From: Aquiflexum balticum DSM 16537
Lineage (GTDB): Bacteria > Bacteroidota > Bacteroidia > Cytophagales > Cyclobacteriaceae
Assembly (NCBI RefSeq): GCF_900176595.1
Contig: NZ_LT838813.1
Span: 3,800,001 to 3,864,000 of the forward strand
Direction of reading: 5' to 3'
DNA length: 64,000 nt
This document shows positions 26,736 to 34,930 of the stretch, one piece after another; position 1 is the stretch's first letter; every line of letters starts with the position of its first letter. The translations under genes were made by a program, and so were the position numbers. The notes beneath the pieces are model-generated. The model worked only from the letters and a program-made list of their open reading frames with translations. It was not told where the DNA came from and ran no database searches.

Positions 26736-27755
26736 ATGTTAATGACAAATAATAGAACGATCAAATATTTTAATTGTTTTAGGCAAAAGATATTGTCTTT
26801 GGAGGTTTCTGATTTTGATAAACTCGCTTTGGATATTTTTAGGTTCCAAGCTGAAAACAACGTTGTTTATAGTGAATATTTAAAATTTAGAAAAATTCCT
26901 TTCCAAGAAGTTGATTTTGTGGAACAGATTCCCTTTTTACCAATTGAATTTTTTAAAAAACATCAAGTTATTTGCGGAAATCCAAAGGATTTTGAAGGTT
27001 TTTATTCAAGCAGTGGTACCACAGGAGTACAGACAAGTAGGCATTATTATTGGAAAGAGGACTTCTACCTGCAGCATTCGCTGAATTTATTTGAAAAAGA
27101 ATATGGGTCTATAGAAGACTTCCATATTTTGGCCTTGCTTCCCTCATATTTGGAAAGAAAAGGAAGTTCCCTGGTTAGGATGACGGATTATTTTATAACC
27201 AGATCCAATTCAAAACACTCGGGGTACTACCTTTACAATCAGCGGGAACTAGTTGAGAAATTACATGATTTGAAAGATGATCCAAGGAAGATTTTATTAC
27301 TTGGAGTTACTTTTGCCTTATTGGATTTGGCTGAAAGTGGTTTGAAAATCCCTGAAAATAAAAATTTTTTTGTGATGGAAACAGGGGGGATGAAGGGGAG
27401 AAGAAGAGAAATGATACGGGAAGAAGTACACGATATTTTGCAAGGTTCCTTTGGAATAAGTCAGGTACATTCTGAGTATGGTATGACTGAATTAATGTCT
27501 CAGGCATATTCAATAGGAGAGGGGAAATACAATTTACCTCCTACCATGCGCGTTTTATTGAGGGACATCAACGACCCGCTTTCCTTAACCTTTAGGTCAC
27601 AGGGAGGGATCAATATTATTGACCTTGCAAATTTTCATTCCTGTTCCTTTATAGAAACTCAGGATTTGGGAAAAAAAGGCCATGATGGTAGCGTAGAGGT
27701 ACTTGGAAGATTTGATAACAGTGTAATTAGAGGCTGTAATTTAATGGTCAATTAA
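26736..27755 (+). CDS. LuxE-like acyl-adenylating protein (acyl-protein synthetase family)
   Basis: The 339-residue protein belongs to the LuxE branch of adenylate-forming enzymes. The phosphate-binding loop SSSGTTGVQTSRHYY lies at about residues 90-104, and the later HSEYGMTELMSQAYS stretch matches the A5-like motif of ANL enzymes. LuxE activates fatty acids as acyl-AMP and passes them to a Cys in its C-terminal region; a CSFIETQDLG segment near the C-terminus may serve. No luxC, luxD or luciferase genes are nearby, so bioluminescence is not implied. A second ATG two codons downstream is also possible. Confidence 0.75.
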   Translation: MLMTNNRTIKYFNCFRQKILSLEVSDFDKLALDIFRFQAENNVVYSEYLKFRKIPFQEVDFVEQIPFLPIEFFKKHQVICGNPKDFEGFYSSSGTTGVQTSRHYYWKEDFYLQHSLNLFEKEYGSIEDFHILALLPSYLERKGSSLVRMTDYFITRSNSKHSGYYLYNQRELVEKLHDLKDDPRKILLLGVTFALLDLAESGLKIPENKNFFVMETGGMKGRRREMIREEVHDILQGSFGISQVHSEYGMTELMSQAYSIGEGKYNLPPTMRVLLRDINDPLSLTFRSQGGINIIDLANFHSCSFIETQDLGKKGHDGSVEVLGRFDNSVIRGCNLMVN

Positions 27756-27807
27756 TTTTGTATTCCTTTAAGAATTAAACATATTTGGTTTCCAAAAAAT
27801 ATAAAGT

Positions 27808-27927
27808 ATGAAAAGATTAGCAATTATTGTTATGGCAGTCGGGGTATTGGCACTTAGTTCTTGTGCTTCGAGTAAGCCTTGCCCGGCTTATGCCAAAGCT
27901 GTAGACTCTAAAGAGATCAAAGGATAA
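27808..27927 (+). CDS. Small lipoprotein (39 aa)
   Basis: A 39-codon frame starts at an ATG 52 bp after the LuxE-like gene. It has a basic start (MKRLA), a hydrophobic core and the lipobox LSSC, giving a mature peptide of only about 21 residues that begins CASSKPCPAYAK. A clear terminator hairpin follows within 7 bp of the stop, which supports a genuine short transcript. Similar tiny CPAY-containing lipoproteins occur in related bacteria, from memory and unverified here. The function is unknown. Confidence 0.7.
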   Translation: MKRLAIIVMAVGVLALSSCASSKPCPAYAKAVDSKEIKG

Positions 27928-27933
27928 AAATAA

Positions 27934-27964
27934 GCTGACTAATCGTAGTCAGCGTATTTTTTTA
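27934..27964. terminator. Bidirectional terminator shared by small lipoprotein and response-regulator genes
   Basis: GCTGACTA and TAGTCAGC form a perfect eight-pair stem with a four-base ATCG loop. T-rich tracts follow on both strands. The hairpin overlaps the last codons and the stop of the minus-strand regulator gene at 27939, so one element can end both convergent transcripts. Confidence 0.75.
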
Positions 27965-29099
27965 TATCATCCAAGCTGATGGTTTTTTCACCCAAAATCA
28001 TCAACCTCTCAACCACATTACGTAATTCTCTTATATTTCCTGTCCATGGAAATTCCTTCAGTTTCGAAAGGGCTTCTTTTGAGATCTGTTTTTTGACAGT
28101 GCCATATTCATTTGCAATGTCTTCAAGGAATTTGTCTACAAGAATAGGAATGTCTTCCTTTCTTTCTTTGAGAGGGGGAACCTGAATTAGAATGACACTG
28201 AGTCGATGATATAAATCCTCTCTGAAGAGATTTTCTTCTATGGCTTTTTTGAGATCCTTATTTGTAGCTGCCAGGACCCTTACATCTACTTTGATATCTT
28301 TATCACCGCCTACGCGGGTGATTTTGTGTTCTTGTAAGGCCCTGAGCACTTTGGATTGGGCGGATAAACTCATGTCTCCTATCTCGTCTAAAAACAATGT
28401 GCCACCGTCAGCTTGTTCGAATTTACCTATCCTTTGTTTTACCGCAGAGGTAAAGGAGCCTTTTTCATGCCCAAAAAGTTCGCTTTCAATTAATTCCGCA
28501 GGAATAGCTGCACAATTGACTGCAATGAAGGGCGCTTGAGATCTATTGCTTTTTTTATGGAGCCAGTGCGCAACCAACTCTTTTCCGGTACCGTTGGGGC
28601 CGGTAATCAGGACTCTGGCTTCGGTAGGAGCGACTTTTTCTATGGTCTCTTTTACATCTTTTATGGCAGCGGACTCGCCGACCATATCCAGTTTTTGAGA
28701 AAGTTTTTTCTTGAGTATTTTCGTTTCCGATACCAGGTTCTTTTTATCCAAAGCATTTCTTACAGTCAAAAGCAATCTGTTCAGATCAGGTGGTTTTGGA
28801 ACGAAATCAAATGCACCTTTCTTTGTTGCTTCTACAGCTGTTTCAATGGATCCGTGGGCCGAAATCATGATAAATTGCGGAAATTTTTCCAATTCCGAAG
28901 CTTTTTCCAAAACCTCTAACCCGTCCATTTTTGGCATTTTGATATCGCAAAGGACCAAATCAAAGTCTTCTTCCTTCAACATTTTAAGTCCCTCTTCTCC
29001 ATCTTGGGCTTCCGATATCTGATATTTTTCATATTCTAGAATTTCCCTTAATGTGGACCTGATGATTTTTTCATCATCGATTATCAGAATTTTTGGCAT
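27939..29099 (-). CDS. NtrC-type response regulator: receiver plus sigma-54 AAA+ domain, no DNA-binding domain
   Basis: The 386-residue protein has a receiver domain (residues 1-120; acidic D8-D9, phosphoacceptor D52 in CDIKMPKMDG, later K of FVPKP) and a sigma-54-interaction AAA+ domain with Walker A GPNGTGKE, Walker B GTLFLDEIGDM and an arginine-finger region LFREDLYHRL. The loop normally reading GAFTGA is GSFTSA. The chain ends after the AAA+ lid (WTGNIRELRNVVERLMILG) with about 15 more residues, so the usual Fis-type HTH is missing. The ATG at 29099 is chosen because the longer frame would run into rnpB. The partner kinase is not in the window. Confidence 0.9.
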   Translation of the reverse strand: MPKILIIDDEKIIRSTLREILEYEKYQISEAQDGEEGLKMLKEEDFDLVLCDIKMPKMDGLEVLEKASELEKFPQFIMISAHGSIETAVEATKKGAFDFVPKPPDLNRLLLTVRNALDKKNLVSETKILKKKLSQKLDMVGESAAIKDVKETIEKVAPTEARVLITGPNGTGKELVAHWLHKKSNRSQAPFIAVNCAAIPAELIESELFGHEKGSFTSAVKQRIGKFEQADGGTLFLDEIGDMSLSAQSKVLRALQEHKITRVGGDKDIKVDVRVLAATNKDLKKAIEENLFREDLYHRLSVILIQVPPLKERKEDIPILVDKFLEDIANEYGTVKKQISKEALSKLKEFPWTGNIRELRNVVERLMILGEKTISLDDIKKYADYD

Positions 29100-29119
29100 A
29101 GAAGTATTTTGGTTAAATA

Positions 29120-29540
29120 AAATAGGTGCAAGCCTATAAGCCGGGTTCTGTTCAACATTCCTGATGAATGCATCACTTGTCATTTATCTAGGTCATTCCT
29201 CACGGAATGACTCTATCGATCTACCCATCCCGCATAAAGACGAGCAACCTTTTATGAAACCAGGTTTCATCGCGGGACCTATTTGATCTTTCAACCCATA
29301 AGGTTTACCATGCCCCAAATGTCACCATTTGGGCGGTGGGCTCTTACCCCACCTTTTCACCCTTATCCCGATCCCGATAGCTATCGGGACGGGACGGTAT
29401 ATTTTCTGTGGCACTTTCTGTAATCAAGTCGTCACCAACTTGACCCCTTCCTGTTAGGAAATATGGCGCTCTATGTAGCCCGGACTTTCCTCTCTCCCCA
29501 TCAAAGAGAACAGCGACAAGTCGGCTTGCACCTTGCAAAG
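29120..29540 (-). ncRNA. rnpB: RNase P RNA (bacterial class A)
   Basis: This is the catalytic RNA that trims tRNA 5' leaders. On the minus strand the conserved GAGGAAAGTCCGGGC block lies at 29492-29478, and the 3' conserved ACAGAACCCGGCTTAT block at 29151-29136. The terminal helix P1 is evident, with GGTGCAAGCC (29532-29523) pairing with GGCTTGCACC (29134-29125). The internal GGGTAAGAGCCCACC segment is also present. The helix at 29367-29393 contains a perfect 18-bp palindrome. The ends are estimated from P1 to within about 10 nt. The regulator gene begins about 20 bp downstream. Confidence 0.95.
29367..29393. repeat. Palindromic element inside rnpB (P12-like helix)
   Basis: TCCCGATAGCTATCGGGA at 29372-29389 is a perfect palindrome, extended by CCCGA / CGGG arms to about 13 pairs. 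It sits where class A RNase P RNAs carry the variable P12 helix. A related sequence with a degenerate centre occurs at 45924-45939, suggesting a dispersed family. Confidence 0.6.
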
Positions 29541-29725
29541 TAAGACAATTTCGATTAATCTTATTTAACCTTATGTCCAAAACCAATAGTTAAAAATTAA
29601 AATATAAATTATTTAAATATAGTTCATTGGCAAAATCTATAAAATTAGGATTGTTATAAATAAAACGCATAAGAGTAGTTTATCAATTCAGCAATTACCC
29701 TTTAGACAAATTCCAAAATTAGCTT

Positions 29726-30000
29726 AAGGCGGTAAGGTAATTTTTTGGAAACCAATTTGCAGATGAACTTATTAGTATCGAAGCTAAAGTAGATGGTAGA
29801 ATAGGTCTAATTCCTTCCTAAAAAGTTTCTGATGCTGTTTTTGGTGATGATGTTTCCAAATGGTATTCAAAATTTGATTTTGGGATCAAAAATCTAAAAG
29901 AAAAGCGATTTATTACTTCCAGAAGACCACAAGGCATCAAAGGGGGTATACTACAGTTTATCACAGCCGGATATGAATTCAGATTTTAAAAAAAGATTTA
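29726..30000 (+). pseudogene. Decayed gene remnant, possible outer-membrane beta-barrel C-terminus
   Basis: No intact gene lies between rnpB and 30213, yet codon-like text is visible. From 29741 one frame reads FFGNQFADELISIEAKVDGR and onward to a TAA at 29819, then continues in the same frame to ...GGILQFITAGYEFRF with a stop near 29988. A shift of frame near 29740 extends similarity to GGKVI upstream. The closing aromatic-polar alternation and terminal Phe are typical of outer-membrane barrels. Loss by an internal stop and a frameshift is inference; the parent family is not identified. Confidence 0.35.
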
Positions 30001-30077
30001 AAATACTTTAAACATTTCAAATGCTTCATTGTTAATTGTTGGAAGGCTTAAAAAGCTTTTCTTCATAGTGCTGGGTT

Positions 30078-30112
30078 GAACCGTTCCGAGAAATTGGGAC
30101 GGTTCTTTTTTT
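30078..30112 (+). terminator. Rho-independent terminator in the rnpB-DUF3109 gap
   Basis: GAACCGTTCC at 30078-30087 pairs with GGGACGGTTC at 30096-30105 (one G-U), with an 8-base loop and an uninterrupted run of T after it. It has no intact gene upstream on the plus strand, which agrees with a former gene at 29726-30000. Confidence 0.75.
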
Positions 30113-30157
30113 ATCGATTAAAAAAATAGAAGATGGACATGAAGTTTCAAATTGATT

Positions 30158-30192
30158 TTTGACAGATTCTTAAATCAATATCCATAACTTTA
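30158..30192 (+). promoter_or_regulatory. Candidate promoter for the DUF3109 gene
   Basis: TTTG at 30158-30161 and TAACTTTA at 30185-30192 resemble the -33/-7 boxes, although the 23-bp spacing is long and the -7 box has one mismatch. The start codon is 20 bp downstream. Confidence 0.3.
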
Positions 30193-30212
30193 CCCTTTAA
30201 TTTAATTTAGAA

Positions 30213-30779
30213 ATGATACTTGTTGGTAATGCTGTAATCAGCGATGATATAAAAGAACAATTTTTTGTTTGTGACCTGGAAAAGTGCAAAGGAGCTTGTT
30301 GTGTTGAGGGAGATTCGGGTGCGCCATTGGAAGAGGAGGAAACGCGCATTATTGAGCAGATTTATCCATTGGTAAAAGACTATATCACAGAAGAGGGCAG
30401 AAAAGTAATTGAAGAACAAGGAACATGGGTTATTGATAAAGACGGCGATAAAGGAACACCCACCATAGGGGATAACAGGGAATGTGCTTATGCCCTTTAT
30501 GATGAAAAAGGAATTTTAAAATGTGGTATAGAACAAGCCTATCTGGATGGAAAAACAGATTTCAAAAAACCTATTTCCTGCCATATGTATCCTATCAGGA
30601 TTACTAAATATGATCAGTTTGAAGCCCTTAACTACGACCGTTGGCATATTTGCAGCGCAGCTTGTGTACTGGGCAGCAAGCTTGGGGTTCCGATTTATAA
30701 ATTCCTCAAAGATGCTTTGATCAGGAAATTTGGTCCGGATTGGTATGCAGAATTGGTAAAGGAAATAGAAGGGGATTGA
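30213..30779 (+). CDS. DUF3109 family cysteine-rich protein
   Basis: The 188-residue protein has a cysteine cluster at the N-terminus (C20, C25, C29, C30 in [11 protein letters not shown]) and further conserved Cys in [25 protein letters not shown] and HICSAAC. This pattern is that of DUF3109, related to the YkgJ/UPF0153 group thought to bind a Zn or Fe-S cluster. The [10 protein letters not shown] stretch after the first cluster is also family-typical. No signal peptide is seen. The gene stands alone between a terminator and a convergent gene. The biochemical role is unknown. Confidence 0.85.
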   Translation: MILVGNAVISDDIKEQFFVCDLEKCKGACCVEGDSGAPLEEEETRIIEQIYPLVKDYITEEGRKVIEEQGTWVIDKDGDKGTPTIGDNRECAYALYDEKGILKCGIEQAYLDGKTDFKKPISCHMYPIRITKYDQFEALNYDRWHICSAACVLGSKLGVPIYKFLKDALIRKFGPDWYAELVKEIEGD

Positions 30780-30873
30780 CAAGTAATTTTATTCCTAGCA
30801 ATACCTCTTTTTTATTTCGATTTTTTCAATTTTAAAATATTCCAATCTTAAAATTTTTCAATTCACTTTCAAA

Positions 30874-32022
30874 TCAAACCTTGATATAAATCTTTTTCCT
30901 ATCCATCCACAATCCCACCAACCAAATCAACAGCATATAAAAAAGCGCAAACAGGAGGGAAGCATTCTTTGGCCCCAACCATGAAGTGAATGCCAATTCA
31001 TAAATTACACCCTTCAGACTTTTATCTCCTATTTGGATGATATGCATCACAGATATCACGATTCCGGAAAGTACATATAAGATCAATGGATTTCTCCCAA
31101 ATACTTCAAAAGGATAAGTCCAGTTTCTTTTTTTCCAGACCTCAATGACCAGGATAAGGAAAGCAATCAGGAAAAGGTCGAGTCCAACTGTCAAAAGCAC
31201 GTAGGGGCTTGTCCAAATCTTTTTATTGATTGGAAATACATTATCCCAAAGTAAACAGACTACAATCATTACCACACCTGCGATAAAGATTGCCTTTACG
31301 GTTTTGCTTGTATTTCCCATTTGCTGGATAAATTTTCCGGCAAAGTATCCTCCAATTACATTGACTACCGAAGGGAATGTACTCAATATACCTTCCGGTT
31401 CAAATGGAATGCCTTCACCTCCATAGAGATTTTTGGCTCCGATCAACCAAAGATCGAGTTTCAAAACGGCATTGCCTGTTAAAGAATAAGGGTCTTCTGT
31501 ATCTCCAAAAAAATACAAAGCCCACCAAAATCCCAATAGTGTGAGAATACTGAATACAACAGCCCCTCTTTTTCCCAAATAAAATAAAATCAGTGAGGCA
31601 AGCATGTAGCAAAGGGCAATTCTTTGCAGTACACCCAATAACCTGACATCCCACCAATTGATCATGACGATTCCTCCGGCTTCGTTGTATTCAAAAAATG
31701 GAAATGCATTTAAACCCCATCCGATCAGGAATATGATTGCCGTTCTTTTGAATACTTTTTTGAGAAAAACACCCTGATCCATTTTTTCCATTTTCTTCAT
31801 GCTGAAGCTCATGGCATTACCTACTACAAACAGGAAAGTTGGGAAAACCAAATCGGTAATTGTAAATCCATGCCAATCTGCATGGGCAAATGGGGCGTAC
31901 AAGTGACTCCAACTGCCGGGAGTATTGACTACGATCATGAGGGCAATAGTCAGTCCACGAAGGACGTCAATGGCCAGGTACCTTTCTTGAATAGGAACAC
32001 CTAAAACAGGGGTTGGGGTCAT
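30874..32022 (-). CDS. NagX-like membrane acyltransferase (HGSNAT / DUF5009 family)
   Basis: This 382-residue protein has about ten membrane helices and the family opening RYLAIDVLRGLTIALMIVVN followed by ITDLVFPTFLFVVGNAMSFS. It is related to NagX of N-acetylglucosamine catabolic clusters and to the animal heparan-alpha-glucosaminide N-acetyltransferase, which acetylates terminal glucosamine across a membrane. The divergent neighbour encodes a GH20 N-acetylhexosaminidase, so a shared role in processing GlcNAc-containing glycans is likely. Substrate and direction are inference. Confidence 0.82.
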   Translation of the reverse strand: MTPTPVLGVPIQERYLAIDVLRGLTIALMIVVNTPGSWSHLYAPFAHADWHGFTITDLVFPTFLFVVGNAMSFSMKKMEKMDQGVFLKKVFKRTAIIFLIGWGLNAFPFFEYNEAGGIVMINWWDVRLLGVLQRIALCYMLASLILFYLGKRGAVVFSILTLLGFWWALYFFGDTEDPYSLTGNAVLKLDLWLIGAKNLYGGEGIPFEPEGILSTFPSVVNVIGGYFAGKFIQQMGNTSKTVKAIFIAGVVMIVVCLLWDNVFPINKKIWTSPYVLLTVGLDLFLIAFLILVIEVWKKRNWTYPFEVFGRNPLILYVLSGIVISVMHIIQIGDKSLKGVIYELAFTSWLGPKNASLLFALFYMLLIWLVGLWMDRKKIYIKV

Positions 32023-32267
32023 TAGCTTTGGGGTTTATTGACAACAGAATTTCTATGGAAAATACTTAAGCAATATTTTTATTAAAGTATCAATTCTAAA
32101 TCTAATAATTATTTTTAGAATAAATGAAATGCTCCTAAAATTCAAATCAAATGACTGTAGAAATCTTTAAAAACTAATCAATTAAAGTAATTTGAGCTGT
32201 TTCTTGGATCTTTTAATTTTTTTTAAAAAATCATAAAATATTATATTGAGGTCTAAAGCTATAAATT

Positions 32268-34835
32268 ATGACTTATCGTTTATTTTTCCTGCCCTTATTT
32301 CTTCTTTGGTTTTCCTGCCAATCCACCCAAAATGAAATCAATGTAGATGATGTACTCCTAAGTTGGGAATTGGAAGAAAATATCGCAATGCCCAATCAAA
32401 GCCACACTGCAAAGTTTAGCCTTACCAATAATTCAAAAACTTCTTTAAATCCAGATTGGGAGATTTACTTCAATACCATATTTCTATCTGTAAAACCAAC
32501 GAGTTTAGATGAAAATATTATAATGGAACATTTATCAGGGGATTTTTTTAGAATAAAACCCGCAATGGATTTTCCGGTATTAGAACCGGGTCAAAACTAT
32601 TCGTTTTCCTATCAATCTGATAATTTCATTGTGAAAAACAGCCATGCACCCCATGGTGTTTTTATGGTCTTTGGTGATGAAGAAAAAGGTCATCAAATAG
32701 AAAATTATAGGGTCAAAGAATTCAGTCTAAGGGAGCTGTATAAAATGGCGGAGGGTACTCCGCTTCCTATTCCTATCGGCAATAATTTATTTGAACAATC
32801 AAAAGAGCTTACATTATTGGCCCAAAGGGAATTTTCTCCCATCATTCCCTCACCCAAAAGTTTAGAATGGAGTGAGGGTGAATTACAGGTTGAAGGAGAT
32901 ATTGAAATATCATTTGACTCTGACTTTTCAAGTGAAGCTGAATTTTTGATCAATAGCTTGAAATCTAAATACCTAGGACAGATTACTTCCAATTCAACAA
33001 ATGATGCAAAAATCCAGATCAAAAAAAATCCATCTATTAAAAATATAGAAGGATATCAATTGGATATCTCAGATAAAATCCAAATCCAGGCCAATCATCC
33101 CAAAGGTGTTTTTTATGCTGTACAGTCCTTATTGGCATTATTACCTGTTGATCATTTCCGAGAAGCCCAATCCCGCTTGGTTTTCCCTCAACTGAAAATT
33201 GAAGATGAACCCCGTTTTGCGTACCGGGGACTTTTTCTGGATGTGGCTAGGAATTTCCAGACCAAAGAAGCTGTCTTGAAGCTCCTGGATTTGATGGCTT
33301 TTTATAAATTGAATGTTTTTCATTTAAACTTGGCTAATGATGAAGGTTGGAGAATTGAAATTCCGGGCTTACCGGAATTGACCGATGTGGGAAGCAAGAG
33401 AGGATTTTCAAGGGATGAGAAAAACTTCCTTTGGCCATATTATGGTTCAGGTCCTAATGTTGACAATTCACCAACTGGGACCGGTTACTACACCGTATCT
33501 GATTTTGAAGAGATACTGAAATACGCCCATGAAAGGCATATTGAAGTGATCCCTGAATTGGGAGTCCCCGGACATTCCAGAGCTGCTATTATTGCTATGC
33601 GAAAACGCTACCATGACAAAAAAGAAAATGACATGGCTGCTGCAATGGAGTTTCTCTTGGAGGATTTTGAGGATACCTCCGAGTATCTTTCAGCACAGAA
33701 TTTTCGAGGCAATACCATGTGCATCTGTCAGGAATCAACTTACAATTTTTATGAAAAAATAGTTGATGAAATGATAGCAAGATATCAGTCTGCGGGAGTA
33801 CCGCTGAATACTTTCCATACCGGTGGCGATGAAGTGCCACATGGGGCTTGGACGGCGTCTCCAACTTGTGCTGAGTTTATCTCCAAGCAGGAAGACTTAA
33901 ATAGCATTGAAGATTTGACAAATTATTTTTATAAAAGAGTAAATAAGATTTTTAAAGATAGGGGGCTGCAAGTTGCAGGATGGGAGGAAATTGGTCAAAA
34001 GTCTGAAATGGAAAATGGTCAGGAAGTTTCAAGACCAAATCCTGAATTTGCTGACAAAAACTTCAGGGTTTACGCTTGGAATTCTGTTGCAGGTTGGGGT
34101 GGAGAGGACATGGCCTATCAGCTGGCCAATGCCGGTTACGAGGTGATTGTCTGCAATTCCTCCAATATTTATTTTGACCTTGCCTACAATATGGACCCGG
34201 ACGAGCCCGGACATCAGTGGTCTGGGTATGTTGACCTGGAAACAGCTTGGAGAACTGTACCTTTAAATCATTTTATTTCAAATGAAAAGGATATGTATGG
34301 AAGGCCTATAGATGCTGATGAACTGGCGAAAGGAAAAGTTAAGCTTAGCGCACAAGGCTCAAAAAATATCAAAGGAATTCAGGGACAACTTTGGACAGAA
34401 ACGGTCAAAGGGCAGGACATGATGGAATATTACCTCTTGCCAAAAATGTTAGGGTTGGTAGAAAGGGCATGGGCAGTTGACCCAAATTGGACCTCCATTG
34501 AAAACACTGAAAAAAGGAAAGCGGCGAGGGAGAAGGATTGGAATAAATTTGCAAATGCTGTCGGTCAGCGGGAAATCCCAAGGTTGGACTATTTGTTTGG
34601 AGGATTCAATGTCAGATTACCGAAACCAGGCACCTTTGTCCAAGATGGATTGATGCATGTCAATGTTGAGACTCCAGGTCTCTTAGTAAGATACACCAGA
34701 AACGGAACTGAACCAGATATGAATTCTCCAGAATATTCTGCCCCAATGCCGATAGAAGGCAATATCAAGGTGAGGGTATTCACACCATCAGGCCATGCAG
34801 GTGAGACTTCAACCTGCCTTCAAAAGAGTAATTGA
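32268..34835 (+). CDS. Beta-N-acetylhexosaminidase, GH20 lipoprotein
   Basis: The 855-residue enzyme removes terminal beta-GlcNAc or GalNAc. It has a signal ending in the lipobox FSC (Cys about residue 17), an N-terminal chitobiase-like carbohydrate-binding domain (about 25-165), a GH20b domain (about 190-330), and the catalytic TIM barrel from FAYRGLFLDVARNF onward. The catalytic Asp-Glu pair is D521-E522 in HTGGDEVPHG. A small C-terminal chitobiase domain (about 780-850, VRYTRNGTEPDMNSPEYS) closes it. The lipid anchor puts it in the periplasm or at the surface. The NagX-like gene is divergent, with 245 bp between. Confidence 0.93.
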   Translation: MTYRLFFLPLFLLWFSCQSTQNEINVDDVLLSWELEENIAMPNQSHTAKFSLTNNSKTSLNPDWEIYFNTIFLSVKPTSLDENIIMEHLSGDFFRIKPAMDFPVLEPGQNYSFSYQSDNFIVKNSHAPHGVFMVFGDEEKGHQIENYRVKEFSLRELYKMAEGTPLPIPIGNNLFEQSKELTLLAQREFSPIIPSPKSLEWSEGELQVEGDIEISFDSDFSSEAEFLINSLKSKYLGQITSNSTNDAKIQIKKNPSIKNIEGYQLDISDKIQIQANHPKGVFYAVQSLLALLPVDHFREAQSRLVFPQLKIEDEPRFAYRGLFLDVARNFQTKEAVLKLLDLMAFYKLNVFHLNLANDEGWRIEIPGLPELTDVGSKRGFSRDEKNFLWPYYGSGPNVDNSPTGTGYYTVSDFEEILKYAHERHIEVIPELGVPGHSRAAIIAMRKRYHDKKENDMAAAMEFLLEDFEDTSEYLSAQNFRGNTMCICQESTYNFYEKIVDEMIARYQSAGVPLNTFHTGGDEVPHGAWTASPTCAEFISKQEDLNSIEDLTNYFYKRVNKIFKDRGLQVAGWEEIGQKSEMENGQEVSRPNPEFADKNFRVYAWNSVAGWGGEDMAYQLANAGYEVIVCNSSNIYFDLAYNMDPDEPGHQWSGYVDLETAWRTVPLNHFISNEKDMYGRPIDADELAKGKVKLSAQGSKNIKGIQGQLWTETVKGQDMMEYYLLPKMLGLVERAWAVDPNWTSIENTEKRKAAREKDWNKFANAVGQREIPRLDYLFGGFNVRLPKPGTFVQDGLMHVNVETPGLLVRYTRNGTEPDMNSPEYSAPMPIEGNIKVRVFTPSGHAGETSTCLQKSN

Positions 34836-34930
34836 AAAGCTTATTTTTTTTACGCTTCCACAATCTATTGCAACAAAGTGTATTAACTTTAGTCATTGAT
34901 TACTGCCCAAATTTCTCAAAATAACCTATT

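Noticed and set aside
29100-29183. N-terminal extension of the response regulator
   Set aside because: The added 28 residues are encoded by the 3' end of rnpB; the receiver domain begins naturally at the ATG at 29099.
29344-29586. 80-codon minus-strand frame inside rnpB
   Set aside because: It lies within the conserved RNase P RNA, whose sequence blocks and P1 pairing explain the stretch fully.
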